Source of the DNA: Lactiplantibacillus pentosus
Lineage (GTDB): Bacteria > Bacillota > Bacilli > Lactobacillales > Lactobacillaceae
Direction of reading: 5' to 3'
Assembly: GCF_003641185.1 (NCBI RefSeq)
Contig: NZ_CP032757.1
Location: forward strand, 1,860,001 to 1,924,000
DNA length: 64,000 bases
Position numbers and translations under genes: made by a program. Under the pieces are notes generated by a model that saw nothing but the letters and a program-made list of their open reading frames with translations, was not told the origin of the DNA and did not search any database. Below are positions 52,808 through 63,037 of this stretch, piece after piece (within the stretch, counting starts at the first letter, position 1; every line of letters begins with the position of its first letter).

Positions 52808-53735
52808 GTTCAGTCTCCTTTGTCGATTCCCGCGTGGCTCGTGGGAAAAATTGACGATAATCTTGTTGTAAGTGTTCCTTAGTCACGTGCGCGTATATTT
52901 GCGTCGTCGACAAGCTCGTATGCCCCAATAGTTCTTGTACGGTCCGGAGATCCGCCCCATTGTTCAGCATCTGGGTCGCAAACGTATGCCGCAACATATG
53001 CGGATGAATATCCGCCGTCAAACTGCTCTTTTTCACGATTTGATTAAGCACGTATTCGATGCCACCGCCCGTGATTGGGCCCCCGTGCCGGTTGATAAAC
53101 ACGGTTTGATGGGTCTGACCATACTTTTCCATCACAGGTTGCCGACAGACAGTTTGATAGTGTTGCAGGGCGGCGGCAGCGTAACGGCCAAATGGCACGT
53201 AACGCTCCTTGTCGCCCTTCCCACGAATCAACATCATTTTGAGGTCATAGTCGATGTCGCTTAATTGCAGATCGACGCATTCACTCAGCCGGATACCAGT
53301 CCCGTACAAGACTTCAAGCAAGGCGGCATTACGAGCGCCCATGATACTGTCATCCGCATAGACGGTTTTGAAGAGCACGTCCAATTCTTTTTGATAAAAG
53401 AACCGGGGTAAGCGCGCGGCGTGTTTTTTTAGTTGCACGTAGACAAACGGATTCAATTGCGCTAAATCGTTCTTAACTAAAAAGTTATAGAACGACCGTA
53501 AGCTTGACACCTTACGAGCAATCGAGTTCCGCGTCAAATGCCGGTCATATAGATGACTCAAATAAACATTGACATCCAACCGGTCAACTTCAGTATACGC
53601 TTTCGCGCCGCCGTTTGCCGTTAAGAAATCATTAAAAGCTTGAATATCTTCCCGGTAAGCTGCGGCGGTCTCTTCTGAATATTGCCGTTCGACCCGTACG
53701 TATTTCAAAAAAAGGGCCAAATAATCTGTCTCCAT
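52791..53735 (-). CDS. xerC: tyrosine recombinase XerC
   Basis: 314 residues from ATG 53735 (GGAGG 9 bases upstream); in-frame start 53786 lacks a site. All catalytic residues are visible: Arg149 ([10 protein letters not shown]), Lys173/176, His246 and Arg249 (HPHMLRHTF), His272 (LLGHTSL) and Tyr281 (TTQIYAH). It is the XerC partner that resolves chromosome dimers at dif, which lies 14 kb away. Place between trmFO and hslV is conserved in Firmicutes (codV). Confidence 0.95.
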   Translation of the reverse strand: METDYLALFLKYVRVERQYSEETAAAYREDIQAFNDFLTANGGAKAYTEVDRLDVNVYLSHLYDRHLTRNSIARKVSSLRSFYNFLVKNDLAQLNPFVYVQLKKHAARLPRFFYQKELDVLFKTVYADDSIMGARNAALLEVLYGTGIRLSECVDLQLSDIDYDLKMMLIRGKGDKERYVPFGRYAAAALQHYQTVCRQPVMEKYGQTHQTVFINRHGGPITGGGIEYVLNQIVKKSSLTADIHPHMLRHTFATQMLNNGADLRTVQELLGHTSLSTTQIYAHVTKEHLQQDYRQFFPRATRESTKETEHDNEI

Positions 53736-53822
53736 ACAAAAACCTCCATACGTTGCTACTTTAGCAAAGTATGGAGGAAAACACAATTATGCGCCCTGAT
53801 AATTAGGTGCAAATATTAATGA

Positions 53823-55148
53823 TTAGTTATTAACGGTCAAGGTTTCGTCTTTGAACGTTGCCAAATCAGCTAACGCGCGTTCTGAAATCGCCGTGTTGCG
53901 CTCACGCTTGTCGCGAATCCGTTGACTTAATTTCGGCATAATTCCAAAGTTAGCGTTCATCGGCTGGAAATTATTCGCATTGGTATGCGTAATGTAATGG
54001 GCCATTGCACCCATCATCGTATCCGTTGGGAAAACTAGGGGTTCCAGTCCGAGGGCTAAACGAGCTGCGTTGGTCCCGGCGACGATCCCACTTGCCGCAC
54101 TTTCAATGTAACCTTCCACACCAGTCATTTGCCCCGCAAAGAACAGATCAGCCCGTTGTTGTGTCTGATACGTTGGTAACAACAGTTTCGGTGACTTCAT
54201 GAAGGTATTGCGATGCATGACACCATAGCGGACAAATTCGACGTTTTCCAGGCCTGGGATCAACGAGAAGACCCGTTTTTGTTCGCCCCATTTTAAATGC
54301 GTCTGGAAACCCACGATGTTGTACAGGGCCCCTGTCGCATCGTCTTGGCGTAATTGAACGACAGCGAACGGCTGCTTCCCGGTCTTTGGATCTTCCAACC
54401 CCACCGGCTTAAGCGGTCCGAACAGCATCGTCTGACGACCGCGTTGAGCCATGACTTCGATTGGCATGCAGCCTTCGAAGACATCCGAATTTTCAAAGTC
54501 ATGGGCTTCTGCCATTTCCGCATGGATCAAAGCGTCGTAGAAGACATTGAATTCTTCTTCCGTCATTGGGCAGTTCAAGTAAGCCGCTTCGCCACGGTCA
54601 TAACGTGACTTCAGATAAACCTTATCCATATCGATCGAATCTTTAGTCAAAATTGGCGCAGCCGCATCAAAGAAGTGCAGGTCGTCTTCGTCATTGAAAG
54701 CTTGGATCGACTTCGCTAGTGAGGCCGCCGTCAATGGCCCGGTCGCCACCACGGTGATGCCATCTGGTAAACTGGTGATTTCTTCATTAATTATTTCGAC
54801 GTTTGGTAACGCGGTAATCGCTTCAGTAATCTCAGCTGAGAACGTGTCGCGGTCGACGGCCAACGCGCCCCCGGCTGGAACGGCGTGGTGTTCAGCCGCT
54901 TGCATGACGATTGAATCCATTTGCCGCATTTCAGCTTTCAAAAGTCCCGCCGCATTAGCGAGTTGGTTCGCACGTAATGAGTTGGTGCAGACTAACTCCG
55001 CGAATTGTGCCGTGTGGTGTGCGGGAGTCATTTTGCTTGGGCGCATTTCGTATAAACGAACGTTGACGCCCATATTGGCGATGTGCCAAGCGGCCTCCGA
55101 ACCTGCTAGTCCGGCGCCGATAACGTTTACTGTTGGTGTTGATGCCAT
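53823..55148 (-). CDS. trmFO: methylenetetrahydrofolate-tRNA-(uracil-5-)-methyltransferase TrmFO
   Basis: 441 residues from ATG 55148 (GAGGAA upstream). [20 protein letters not shown] is the FAD loop. [12 protein letters not shown] (about 50-60), [19 protein letters not shown] and [20 protein letters not shown] are the TrmFO signatures. It makes m5U54 in tRNA with folate as carbon donor. Formerly gid. Confidence 0.95.
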   Translation of the reverse strand: MASTPTVNVIGAGLAGSEAAWHIANMGVNVRLYEMRPSKMTPAHHTAQFAELVCTNSLRANQLANAAGLLKAEMRQMDSIVMQAAEHHAVPAGGALAVDRDTFSAEITEAITALPNVEIINEEITSLPDGITVVATGPLTAASLAKSIQAFNDEDDLHFFDAAAPILTKDSIDMDKVYLKSRYDRGEAAYLNCPMTEEEFNVFYDALIHAEMAEAHDFENSDVFEGCMPIEVMAQRGRQTMLFGPLKPVGLEDPKTGKQPFAVVQLRQDDATGALYNIVGFQTHLKWGEQKRVFSLIPGLENVEFVRYGVMHRNTFMKSPKLLLPTYQTQQRADLFFAGQMTGVEGYIESAASGIVAGTNAARLALGLEPLVFPTDTMMGAMAHYITHTNANNFQPMNANFGIMPKLSQRIRDKRERNTAISERALADLATFKDETLTVNN

Positions 55149-55387
55149 CAAGAATTCCTCTTTTCTTAGTGATCATACCGTTGATAGTATTGAAGTCATC
55201 ATACCTGAGAAGCTAGCTGAATACAAGCAATCACGCTGGCTGGTCATAAACGTTGCGAGCGATTCAATTCACTAAAAGTCGAACTTTAATTGTTCGTGGC
55301 AAGTGTTTTACCGAGAAAACACCTGCTATTTTCGTGATATTACAAACAATAATCATCATTAAATACAAATCGTTCATATTCAGCTCG

Positions 55388-55418
55388 CAAAAAAAGATCA
55401 TCCGCAGATGACCTTTTC
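55388..55418 (-). terminator. terminator of topA
   Basis: On the - strand AGGTCATC, a short loop, then GGATGATCT followed by TTTTTT. Confidence 0.82.
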
Positions 55419-55425
55419 AAAATCC

Positions 55426-57573
55426 TTACTTTTGTACATTTTCTTTGTAGTCGCCATTTGGACACAAGACTTGTTTGCCACCCTTGACCTTCTTTTCGAC
55501 CAAGTAGTGACCATCCTTTGGACAATCGCGACCAACTGGTTTGTCCCACGAGACAAAGTCACAGTCTGGGAAGCGTGAGCAACCGTAGAAAATCCGGTTC
55601 TTCTTCGACTTCCGTTCGATGACTTGACCCTGCTTACATTGCGGACAAACGACCCCGATTTCCTTGACGATTGGCTTCGTATTGCGACAATCCGGGAAGC
55701 GTGAGCAAGCAAAGAACTTGCCGTAACGGCCCATCTTAACGACCATTGGGGCGCCACAAATATCACAATTGAAGCCGGCCAATTCGTCTTTGATCTGGAT
55801 CTTTTCCATACTTTCTTCGGCCGTCGCAACTTCTTTAGAGAACGGCTTATAGAAACTATCCACGACTTTGACCCAGTTCTCCTTGCCTTCTTCCGTGGCA
55901 TCCAACTGTTCTTCTAAACTGGCGGTAAAACCGACGTTAACGACATCTGGGAAGTATTCCTGAATGATGTCATTGACGATTTCACCCAGCTCAGTTGGGA
56001 CGAATCGCCGGGCTTCTAACTTCACGTAGTAGCGGCGTTGAATCGTATCCAGCGTTGGGGCGTAGGTTGATGGCCGACCAACACCGTTTTCTTCCAACGC
56101 TTTGATCAGGTTGGCTTCAGAATAACGTGCCGGTGGCTGAGTAAAGTGTTGTTGGGGGTCAGTCTTGGATAACTTGACCACGTCGCCTTCATTCAAATCA
56201 GGTAAGACGTTGTTCTTTTCAGTCTTATCATAGATCTTCGTGAACCCCGCGAACTTAGTCTTGGACCCATTAGCACGGAACTGGACGTCATTTTGGTCAA
56301 TCGTAACCGCCATCGTGTCGAGCACTTCTGGCGTCATCTGACTAGCCACAAACCGCGACCAAATCAATTGGTATAAGCGGAATTGGTCCTTAGTCAAATA
56401 GTCCTTGATGCTAGCCGGGGTCCGGAAGACGGAAGATGGCCGAATCGCTTCATGGGCATCTTGCGCGCCTTCTGGCAACTTGCCTTTGACTGGCTTGGTA
56501 GCCGCATATTCGGCGCCGTATTCCTTGTGCAGGAACTGGGAAGCTTCGTGTTTGGCGATCGAAGAGATCCGCGTCGAGTCAGTCCGCATGTAAGTGATCA
56601 GCCCAACGCTGCCTTCCTTACCACCAACGTTGATACCTTCATACAATTGCTGTGCCGCCATCATTGTCTTTCGGGTTCGGAAGTTCAACTTACGGTTCGC
56701 ATCTTGTTGCATGGTTGAGGTCGTAAATGGCGGGGCTGGGAACCGTTTGCGTTCCTTCTTAACGACCTTCACGACATTGAAGTCACCTTGACGGTCAAGT
56801 TGGCCCAGAATCTTCTGAACAGCGTCGTTATCGTCTAAGGCTTGCTTCTTACCGTGAGTGCCATAAAAACTGGCCATAAACTTGGAACGGCCTTTCTGGA
56901 ACTCACTGTCGATCGTCCAGTATTCTTGTGGCTTGAATGCTTTGATTTCATTTTCACGTTGAATAATCAAGTCTAAGGCAATCGACTGGACCCGGCCCGC
57001 CGATAAGCCCTTTTTGACTTTTTTCCACAACAATGGGCTGATTGAATACCCAACTAGCCGGTCTAAAATTCGCCGGGCTTGTTGCGCATCCACCAGGTCC
57101 ATATCAATCGAACGCGGTTCTTTGAACGCATTTTTGACTGTATCCTTGGTAATTTCATTGAACACGACGCGGTTCTTGTCCTTAGGATCCAAGCCCAATA
57201 AATAGGACAAATGCCAAGCAATCGCTTCCCCTTCACGGTCCGGGTCAGATGCGAGGTAGACGGCTTTAGCTTTTTTGGCCTCTTTCCGTAAACTCTTGAT
57301 CACATCGCCCTTCCCACGAATCGAAATGTAGTGCGGTTCGTATTCGTTATCAACATCGACGCCCATCTTGCTCTTCGGTAAATCCCGAATATGGCCCAGA
57401 CTAGCAACGACCTTATAGGAACGGCCTAAATACTTTTCAATCGTTTTTGCTTTGGAAGGTGATTCCACAATCACTAATTTTTTAGCGGGAGTTTTGCTTT
57501 TCCGCTTAGTAGCGGTCTTAGTTGCGGTTTTCCGCTTTGCCGCCGGTTTGGCTTTCGTTGTACTTGCAGCCAC
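55426..57573 (-). CDS. topA: DNA topoisomerase I
   Basis: 715 residues. A Lys/Ala-rich 30-residue extension ([20 protein letters not shown]) precedes [19 protein letters not shown] (TOPRIM). [17 protein letters not shown] gives the metal site, [12 protein letters not shown] the catalytic Tyr. Three zinc-finger-like repeats close it: [32 protein letters not shown], and a shorter one (CPKDGHY..CPNGDY). It relaxes negative supercoils. Extra N-terminus may help DNA binding. Confidence 0.95.
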   Translation of the reverse strand: MAASTTKAKPAAKRKTATKTATKRKSKTPAKKLVIVESPSKAKTIEKYLGRSYKVVASLGHIRDLPKSKMGVDVDNEYEPHYISIRGKGDVIKSLRKEAKKAKAVYLASDPDREGEAIAWHLSYLLGLDPKDKNRVVFNEITKDTVKNAFKEPRSIDMDLVDAQQARRILDRLVGYSISPLLWKKVKKGLSAGRVQSIALDLIIQRENEIKAFKPQEYWTIDSEFQKGRSKFMASFYGTHGKKQALDDNDAVQKILGQLDRQGDFNVVKVVKKERKRFPAPPFTTSTMQQDANRKLNFRTRKTMMAAQQLYEGINVGGKEGSVGLITYMRTDSTRISSIAKHEASQFLHKEYGAEYAATKPVKGKLPEGAQDAHEAIRPSSVFRTPASIKDYLTKDQFRLYQLIWSRFVASQMTPEVLDTMAVTIDQNDVQFRANGSKTKFAGFTKIYDKTEKNNVLPDLNEGDVVKLSKTDPQQHFTQPPARYSEANLIKALEENGVGRPSTYAPTLDTIQRRYYVKLEARRFVPTELGEIVNDIIQEYFPDVVNVGFTASLEEQLDATEEGKENWVKVVDSFYKPFSKEVATAEESMEKIQIKDELAGFNCDICGAPMVVKMGRYGKFFACSRFPDCRNTKPIVKEIGVVCPQCKQGQVIERKSKKNRIFYGCSRFPDCDFVSWDKPVGRDCPKDGHYLVEKKVKGGKQVLCPNGDYKENVQK

Positions 57574-57661
57574 TCGATCAGCTCCTTACAGGTTTCGTTA
57601 TCATTATTATAAATATCACTTTAAGAAATCCCTGTAATCATATTTCAAAAAAAACGGCTTG

Positions 57662-58528
57662 TCAAATTTTTGGTAAAAACTCTTCTATTATATGTCGCGA
57701 ATTTAAGACTGGTTTGGCTCCCGCGACGATCAATTCATTGCAGCCAACCGAGTACGGCGCGTCGATTGGTCCAGGTACTGCGAGCACGTTACGATTGTTC
57801 TGTAACGCTAAGTTGGCAGTAATCAAGCTACCCGAGTGGGCCTGAGCTTCCACCACAATCAGCGTTTGACACAGACCGGCGATTATACGATTGCGGGCAA
57901 CAAAGTGGTATGGTTCCGGACCAACGCCTAAGGGGTACTCGCTGACCACTAAACCGACGTTAGCGATTTGTTGTTGCAATTCCGAGTGTTGACGGGGGTA
58001 ACTAATATCTAATCCCGTCCCGATGACCGCAATCGTTGGTAAGTGGAATTGCAAGGCGGCGCGGTGGGCTAATCCATCCGCCCCCTTGGCTAAACCACTC
58101 ACGATCGTCACCGGGTCTGTCGCCAATGGTGCTAATAAGCGCTGCACCGCCCGTTCAGCATAGCTCGTTGCTTGCCGGGCCCCGACCACCGCTAATTGGC
58201 GACTCGCTAATAGCTCCCGGTGACCACGCAAAAATAACACGAGTGGTGGTTGGTAGCCTTCCAGTAAGGCGGGTGGATAATCGGCATCCAAAATCGTCAA
58301 AATATCGACCTGGGCGTGCCGTTTTAAGCGGTGCTGAAAGTCAGCCGCTTGCCAATCCGCGATAAACCGGGACCGGCGACTAGCCGTTAGCTGGGCAATC
58401 TGACTGAGCTGTTGTGGGTCGGTCACCACCGTTTGCCGTCGTCGACAAGCCTGGAGCACTCGCACCATCCCAGCATAACCGATGCCGTGAGCCAGTTGAA
58501 GCCGAATTAATAAACTACGTAGTTGCAT
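57662..58528 (-). CDS. dprA: DNA processing protein DprA
   Basis: 288 residues from ATG 58528 (GAGGAG 9 bases upstream; the GTG 9 bases earlier touches it). VVGARQATSYAERAVQRLLA (about 108-127), VSGLAKGADGLAHRAAL (about 137-153) and NRIIAGLCQTLIVVEAQAHS (about 210-229) are the DprA Rossmann signatures. It loads RecA on incoming single-stranded DNA during transformation. Other late competence genes are outside this window. Confidence 0.93.
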   Translation of the reverse strand: MQLRSLLIRLQLAHGIGYAGMVRVLQACRRRQTVVTDPQQLSQIAQLTASRRSRFIADWQAADFQHRLKRHAQVDILTILDADYPPALLEGYQPPLVLFLRGHRELLASRQLAVVGARQATSYAERAVQRLLAPLATDPVTIVSGLAKGADGLAHRAALQFHLPTIAVIGTGLDISYPRQHSELQQQIANVGLVVSEYPLGVGPEPYHFVARNRIIAGLCQTLIVVEAQAHSGSLITANLALQNNRNVLAVPGPIDAPYSVGCNELIVAGAKPVLNSRHIIEEFLPKI

Positions 58529-58604
58529 GTTTGCCACTCCTCTGAGTCAGTCCGAACCGTTAATTGCATGAACGGCGGACTGCTGATACAGAGTAGTTAC
58601 GTCT

Positions 58605-59372
58605 TTAATGACGGCTGGCGTTTTGAACGGGCGAAAAAGATTGGCGATGAATCGGCGTCGCCCCGTATGTCGTTAGCCCAGCGAGGTGTTTAGCCGTCCC
58701 ATAACCCATATTATCCGCGAAATCATAGCCGGGATAGACTTGGTCATACATCACCATCAAATGGTCCCGGACGACCTTGGCCACGATGCTAGCCGCAGAG
58801 ATGCTGGCACTCTTGGCATCACCCTTGATCAAGCGGGTCTGTTCGATGGGAACTGGCACTTGCATCGCATCCACCAATAGGCGCGTTGGACGGACAGTCA
58901 GATTATTGACCGCTTGGGCCATCGCAACCCGGGTAGCTTCATAAATATTGAGCCGGTCGATCGTTGGGGCATCCGCGACACCAATCCCCACCGCCACGGC
59001 TTCTTCTAAGATTTTCGGCATCAATTCCGCCCGTTTTTTAGCCGTCAATTGCTTGGAATCATTGACTTCAATTAAATCGAACTGGTTATCCAACACGACT
59101 GCCGCAGTCACGACCGGTCCGGCTAATGGCCCCCGACCGACTTCATCGATGCCAGCGACGTATTGCCCACCGCGTGCCCAAAAATCACGTTCGAGTTGCA
59201 TGTGGTGATTGAACCGGGTCACTAACGCTGCGTGTTTTTCAGCTTGGCGAAGATAGCGTTGATAAGCCTGTTGAACCCCTTTACGACTGTCAGCTTGCGC
59301 GGCCGTTAACACGTCTTCATCCGGATGGTCGGCTAACAAACGCTTAAATTCCGCAATCGTTCGTTCAGGCAT
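58605..59372 (-). CDS. rnhB: ribonuclease HII
   Basis: 255 residues. An N-terminal helical region of about 70 residues (typical of Firmicutes RNase HII) precedes [20 protein letters not shown], with acidic catalytic residues Asp and Glu in [14 protein letters not shown] and KVVRDHLM. It removes ribonucleotides and RNA primers from DNA. Overlaps the rbgA end by 8 bases. Confidence 0.95.
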   Translation of the reverse strand: MPERTIAEFKRLLADHPDEDVLTAAQADSRKGVQQAYQRYLRQAEKHAALVTRFNHHMQLERDFWARGGQYVAGIDEVGRGPLAGPVVTAAVVLDNQFDLIEVNDSKQLTAKKRAELMPKILEEAVAVGIGVADAPTIDRLNIYEATRVAMAQAVNNLTVRPTRLLVDAMQVPVPIEQTRLIKGDAKSASISAASIVAKVVRDHLMVMYDQVYPGYDFADNMGYGTAKHLAGLTTYGATPIHRQSFSPVQNASRH

Positions 59373-60219
59373 CCGGCTGATCCCCCGTTAAGTCCAACGT
59401 AAAACGCCCGAGACGCCCCTTGCGAATATCCAGTAAAAAGGCGACGCAGAACCGTTCCCAATCATCGCGCATACCGGCGTTTTTGGTCATCGCAATCAGT
59501 AGTTCTGGATTAGGTAGCGCCAATTGGTCAGTCGTCAAATGATATCGGTCAACTAACCGATCAGCGTAGTGTTGTTTGAAAAAGTCTAAGGCAAACAGAG
59601 CGACGTCATCATTAGGATAAATATTTTCTTTGATGGCGCCCGTAACCGCTAGTTTCGTACCGACAACTTGGTCTTCAAATTTTGGCCACAAAATACCGGG
59701 CGTATCGAGTAATTCAAGCTTTTTAGAGGCCTTGAGCCACTGTTGGCCCTTCGTCACCCCGGGACGGTCCCCGACCTTGGCAATCTTCTTGTTGACGATG
59801 TGGTTTAATAAGGTCGACTTACCCACGTTCGGAATCCCGACACAGACTGCACGAATCGGGCGATTGGTGATGCCCCGTGCGGCAATCTTGGCTAACTTGT
59901 CCGCCAACATGTCGGTGGCAGCCTGCGTCATTTGTTTACCAATCGTACGACTACGCGAATCAACAGCGATCGCGACTTGGCCTTGCGCTTCATAATACTT
60001 GACCCAATCGGCCGTCGCTTGCGGATCCGCCAAATCCTTCTTGGTCATGATCAATAAGTGCGGTTTTTGTTGAATCGTTTTTTCGATTTCTGGATTACGT
60101 GAGGCCACTGGAATACGGGCGTCCACCAATTCAAAGACGATGTCTACTAAGTGTAAATTATCTTGAATTTGGTGAATCGCCTTAGCCATATGACCGGGAT
60201 ACCATTGAATGTTTGCCAT
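59365..60219 (-). CDS. rbgA: ribosome biogenesis GTPase RbgA (YlqF)
   Basis: 284 residues. [20 protein letters not shown] start. Circularly permuted GTPase: G4 MTKKDL, then G1 [12 protein letters not shown], then G3 DTPGILWPK. It acts in late assembly of the 50S subunit. Followed by rnhB with an 8-base overlap, the usual partner in Firmicutes. Confidence 0.95.
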   Translation of the reverse strand: MANIQWYPGHMAKAIHQIQDNLHLVDIVFELVDARIPVASRNPEIEKTIQQKPHLLIMTKKDLADPQATADWVKYYEAQGQVAIAVDSRSRTIGKQMTQAATDMLADKLAKIAARGITNRPIRAVCVGIPNVGKSTLLNHIVNKKIAKVGDRPGVTKGQQWLKASKKLELLDTPGILWPKFEDQVVGTKLAVTGAIKENIYPNDDVALFALDFFKQHYADRLVDRYHLTTDQLALPNPELLIAMTKNAGMRDDWERFCVAFLLDIRKGRLGRFTLDLTGDQPDA

Positions 60220-60600
60220 TGCGTTTCACTCCTATAATTATATTGTATGATTGTTAGCCTGATTGAAACTAGCTGGCGCGCTGCGTCAAATCCGGTTTGA
60301 TTTCAGCACTCACCAAGCATCTACTCAGCCTGACCTGACAGCCGACTAGTCTGACTAAACCAGGGGGCATACTCCGAGCCACCAATGGTCATGCAATTAA
60401 CTCATGCGTTCATCGGTGGCAGCAAGCTTTATTTTACCATGTTTACCGACTGCGTGCTGTGTATTCTGTGTTGGCGTGTCCTAAACGCAAACGAGACATG
60501 CACGTTCCTTTTCAGGGCACGTACATGTCTCGTTTGATTACTAACTTAATATTTGGGTTAGTTGAAGATTCAAAACCATCCCGATGATTTAAAGGTCTAA
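60220..60600. other. gene-free region between rbgA and the MetE-like gene
   Basis: About 380 bp. The right part holds the hairpin at 60489-60535. Around 60363-60420 some imperfect repeats (GAGCCACC ... GGTGGC) could form a second stem. The rbgA promoter should lie near 60230-60300. No gene seen. Confidence 0.45.
60489..60537. terminator. hairpin terminator near the MetE-like gene
   Basis: AAACGAGACATG (60489-60500) pairs exactly with CATGTCTCGTTT (60524-60535). Suits the - strand gene that ends at 60601. Confidence 0.7.
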
Positions 60601-61749
60601 TTAATCCCAGAACTTCGCCGCAATCTGTTGTCCCTGGTCGATCTTGGCCCACTGCTGGGCTTCGGTCAATTCGTTACCTGAATCGCAGGAGGCGAAACCA
60701 CACTGGTGCGATAAGTAGAGCCGGTCTTTATCTAAAATCTGGCTGGCCTGCGTCAAGAGTCGCAGGGCCCGGTCTTCGTCATCTAAAGTGTTGGTCTTAC
60801 TTGATAGTAGTCCCAAGACAACTTCAACGTTGGGCCGGTCTTCTAGTACCTTCAGCGCCGAAATGTCACCGGCACGGTCGTCATCCCATTCGAGGAAGAA
60901 GCGGTCGTAATGTTGATCATGTAAGAATTTCTTGGCAATCGTGTTGTAACTACCTTCCGCAAAATGGCGACTTTCGTAATTACCACGACAATTATGGGTC
61001 CAGACCTTTAACCCCAGTTGATGTCCGAAATCGACCAATTCATTATTGGTATTGACCGCCACATCCGCCAATTCCTGGAGGCTACCATTACCGGCGCCGA
61101 AGGGATTCTGTTGATTATCACTGGCAAACACTTCCCACAAGCAGTCATCAAATTGAATGATTTGGCCGCCCGCAGCCTGATAATCTGTCAGAAATTCCTT
61201 GTAGGCCTTGACTAAGCCATCGTGCAACTTATCCACGGTCTTGTAGACTTGGTCCGGACCATACAGCTTGTCGATGTATCCGAATTCCACGAAGGCGTGC
61301 GCTGGGCTCCAGATGGTTAGTTTGACATCATTATCATCCGCCTGTGCCTTCAGTTGCTTGTAAATATCAATAAAATGATGATGTTTGCCAGAGAGTGGCG
61401 CCGTGATCTCAATGCCGATATCCTTACGCGTTTCAAAATCACTACCGTCATGGTCACGGAAATTGTAACCCTCATCCGCGATAAAACGGCGAATTCCGCT
61501 AAAGCCCCAGACAAAGTCCAGATGCCACATTGATTTGGTATATTCCCCGTCAGTCAGCACATCGATCCCATGGGCCTTTTCAGTTGCGATTACTTGCTTG
61601 ACGGCCGCCGCTTCAGCCGCTTGGTAACCTGGAAAAGCATCATAAAATGGATATTGAATGTCATCCCGATGTTCGATTTGATTCTTGTAACTCAGTAAGC
61701 TGGCTGGCCGTAACAGTGAACCGACCAATTGAAAATGTGTTTTTGTCAT
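60601..61749 (-). CDS. short MetE-like methyltransferase (YxjG/YxjH type)
   Basis: 382 residues, half the length of canonical MetE and matching its C-terminal catalytic domain. Zinc ligand regions are visible: HNCRGNYESRHF, FFLEWDDDRAGD and SHQCGFASCDSGNEL. Proteins of this kind probably transfer a methyl group to homocysteine, but the methyl donor is not certain. GGAGGCTG precedes ATG. It is divergent from a LysR-type gene that most likely controls it. The leader is too short for an S-box riboswitch. Confidence 0.85.
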   Translation of the reverse strand: MTKTHFQLVGSLLRPASLLSYKNQIEHRDDIQYPFYDAFPGYQAAEAAAVKQVIATEKAHGIDVLTDGEYTKSMWHLDFVWGFSGIRRFIADEGYNFRDHDGSDFETRKDIGIEITAPLSGKHHHFIDIYKQLKAQADDNDVKLTIWSPAHAFVEFGYIDKLYGPDQVYKTVDKLHDGLVKAYKEFLTDYQAAGGQIIQFDDCLWEVFASDNQQNPFGAGNGSLQELADVAVNTNNELVDFGHQLGLKVWTHNCRGNYESRHFAEGSYNTIAKKFLHDQHYDRFFLEWDDDRAGDISALKVLEDRPNVEVVLGLLSSKTNTLDDEDRALRLLTQASQILDKDRLYLSHQCGFASCDSGNELTEAQQWAKIDQGQQIAAKFWD

Positions 61750-61832
61750 AAATTGACAGCCTCCGTCTTTGATTTGATGAGTTTATTATAACAATCAGAT
61801 TAGAAAATAGATAAGACGGATTGCTTAGATGA

Positions 61833-61851
61833 TATAATAGGCATTGCCTAT
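61833..61851. promoter_or_regulatory. LysR-type box over a -10 element
   Basis: ATAGGCA, T, TGCCTAT (61837-61851) is an exact inverted repeat fitting the LysR rule T-N11-A (61838 to 61850). TATAAT (61833-61838) overlaps its left edge, so binding would affect the LysR gene and reach toward the divergent MetE-like promoter. Confidence 0.65.
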
Positions 61852-61933
61852 AACGTCACGCGAGCGAAACGCTGAAATCAGCACCGCGTTACGCCCACAT
61901 TTTCGTCATCATCTTCAAGGAGGTTACCCTGAC

Positions 61934-62860
61934 ATGCGAATCCAACAATTAAAATACTTAGAAAAGATTGCGGCCACTGGCTCGATCAACGAGGCTGCCA
62001 AACAGTTATTTATCAGTCAGCCGTCACTCTCGCAAGCGATGAAGGAACTGGAACGGGAATATCAAGTCCAGTTGTTTTATCGTAGCAAGACCGGAATCAC
62101 GTTAACGGATGCTGGCCGCGAATTTATCAACTATTCGCGCAGCGTACTCGACCAAGTCAACCTACTCAATGAGCATTTTGGTCAGGGGACCGTTCGCAAG
62201 CGAATCTTCAGTGTATCGGCCCAGCACTATGCCTTCGTCGTTCACGCCTTTGTCCAACTAGTCAAAGAAATTGGTGGCGATACTTACCAGTTCACCCTGC
62301 GCGAAACGGAAACCGAAAACGTGCTCAATGACGTCCAGACGTTGAAGAGCGAACTCGGCGTCATTTACCTCAATCAATTCAACCGGACCGTCCTGAGCCG
62401 CCTGATCGCCGAAAAAGACCTACAGTTCGTCCCACTCTTTGAAGCACACCCGCACGTCTTTGTGGGGCGCGACAACCCGCTGACGCGCAAAAAGACGTTG
62501 ACGCTGGCCGACCTTCAAGATTACCCCTACCTCTCTTATGAGCAGGGCGACACCAGCTCATTTTATTTTTCAGAAGAAATTCTCAGCACCTTGCCGCACA
62601 AAAAGCACATCCGCATCAGTGACCGCGCCACGATTTTTAATCTGATGGTCGGCTTAAACGGCTACACCATCAGCTCGGGAATCATTAGTAGCGAACTCAA
62701 TGACGAAAAAATCGTCGCCATTCCGCTCAAAGTCGACGATGCCATGACGCTGGGCTATCTGCGGCATAAAAAAATCGAATTGAGTGCGACGGCTCAACGC
62801 TACTTGGCACTGCTGAAGCAGCATATTCGGGGGTATGGATTCGACGTTTTTGATGATTAG
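61934..62860 (+). CDS. LysR family regulator, probable methionine/sulfur control
   Basis: 308 residues from ATG 61934 (AAGGAGG upstream); the in-frame start at 61844 lies inside the operator. MRIQQLKYLEKIAATGSINE onward through LFISQPSLSQAMKELEREYQ is the winged helix. RIFSVSAQHYAFVVHAFVQL begins the effector domain. Divergent position to the MetE-like gene and the shared box suggest it controls that gene, as MetR/CmbR-type regulators do in lactic acid bacteria. Effector not known. Confidence 0.85.
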   Translation: MRIQQLKYLEKIAATGSINEAAKQLFISQPSLSQAMKELEREYQVQLFYRSKTGITLTDAGREFINYSRSVLDQVNLLNEHFGQGTVRKRIFSVSAQHYAFVVHAFVQLVKEIGGDTYQFTLRETETENVLNDVQTLKSELGVIYLNQFNRTVLSRLIAEKDLQFVPLFEAHPHVFVGRDNPLTRKKTLTLADLQDYPYLSYEQGDTSSFYFSEEILSTLPHKKHIRISDRATIFNLMVGLNGYTISSGIISSELNDEKIVAIPLKVDDAMTLGYLRHKKIELSATAQRYLALLKQHIRGYGFDVFDD

Positions 62861-62930
62861 ATGCCAATTTTTTAGCCTTGGGCAACGCAAATGGGGACTT
62901 AATGCAGCAGGCTACCGCGAATTCACCACG

Positions 62931-62972
62931 GATCATAAAAGGACCTCCCACCTGGAAGGTCCTTTTATGATC
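62931..62972. terminator. bidirectional terminator
   Basis: GATCATAAAAGGACCT (62931-62946) and AGGTCCTTTTATGATC (62957-62972) are exact reverse complements. It separates two convergent genes. Confidence 0.85.
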
Positions 62973-63037
62973 TAGCATCGTTTCATCGAAACACACGACT
63001 AGTCACGACATAATTCGCTGCGCGTTATTCAGGTATA

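Noticed and set aside
54694..55275. 193-codon + strand ORF
   Set aside because: Antisense shadow of trmFO, which has full family signatures on the other strand.
55398..55901. 167-codon - strand ORF at the topA end
   Set aside because: Out-of-frame overlap with the zinc-finger part of topA; composition (Arg/Ser/Lys) is typical of a frame shadow.
61750..61933. S-box riboswitch before the MetE-like gene
   Set aside because: The leader is under 100 bases and has no S-box core; a LysR box explains control better.
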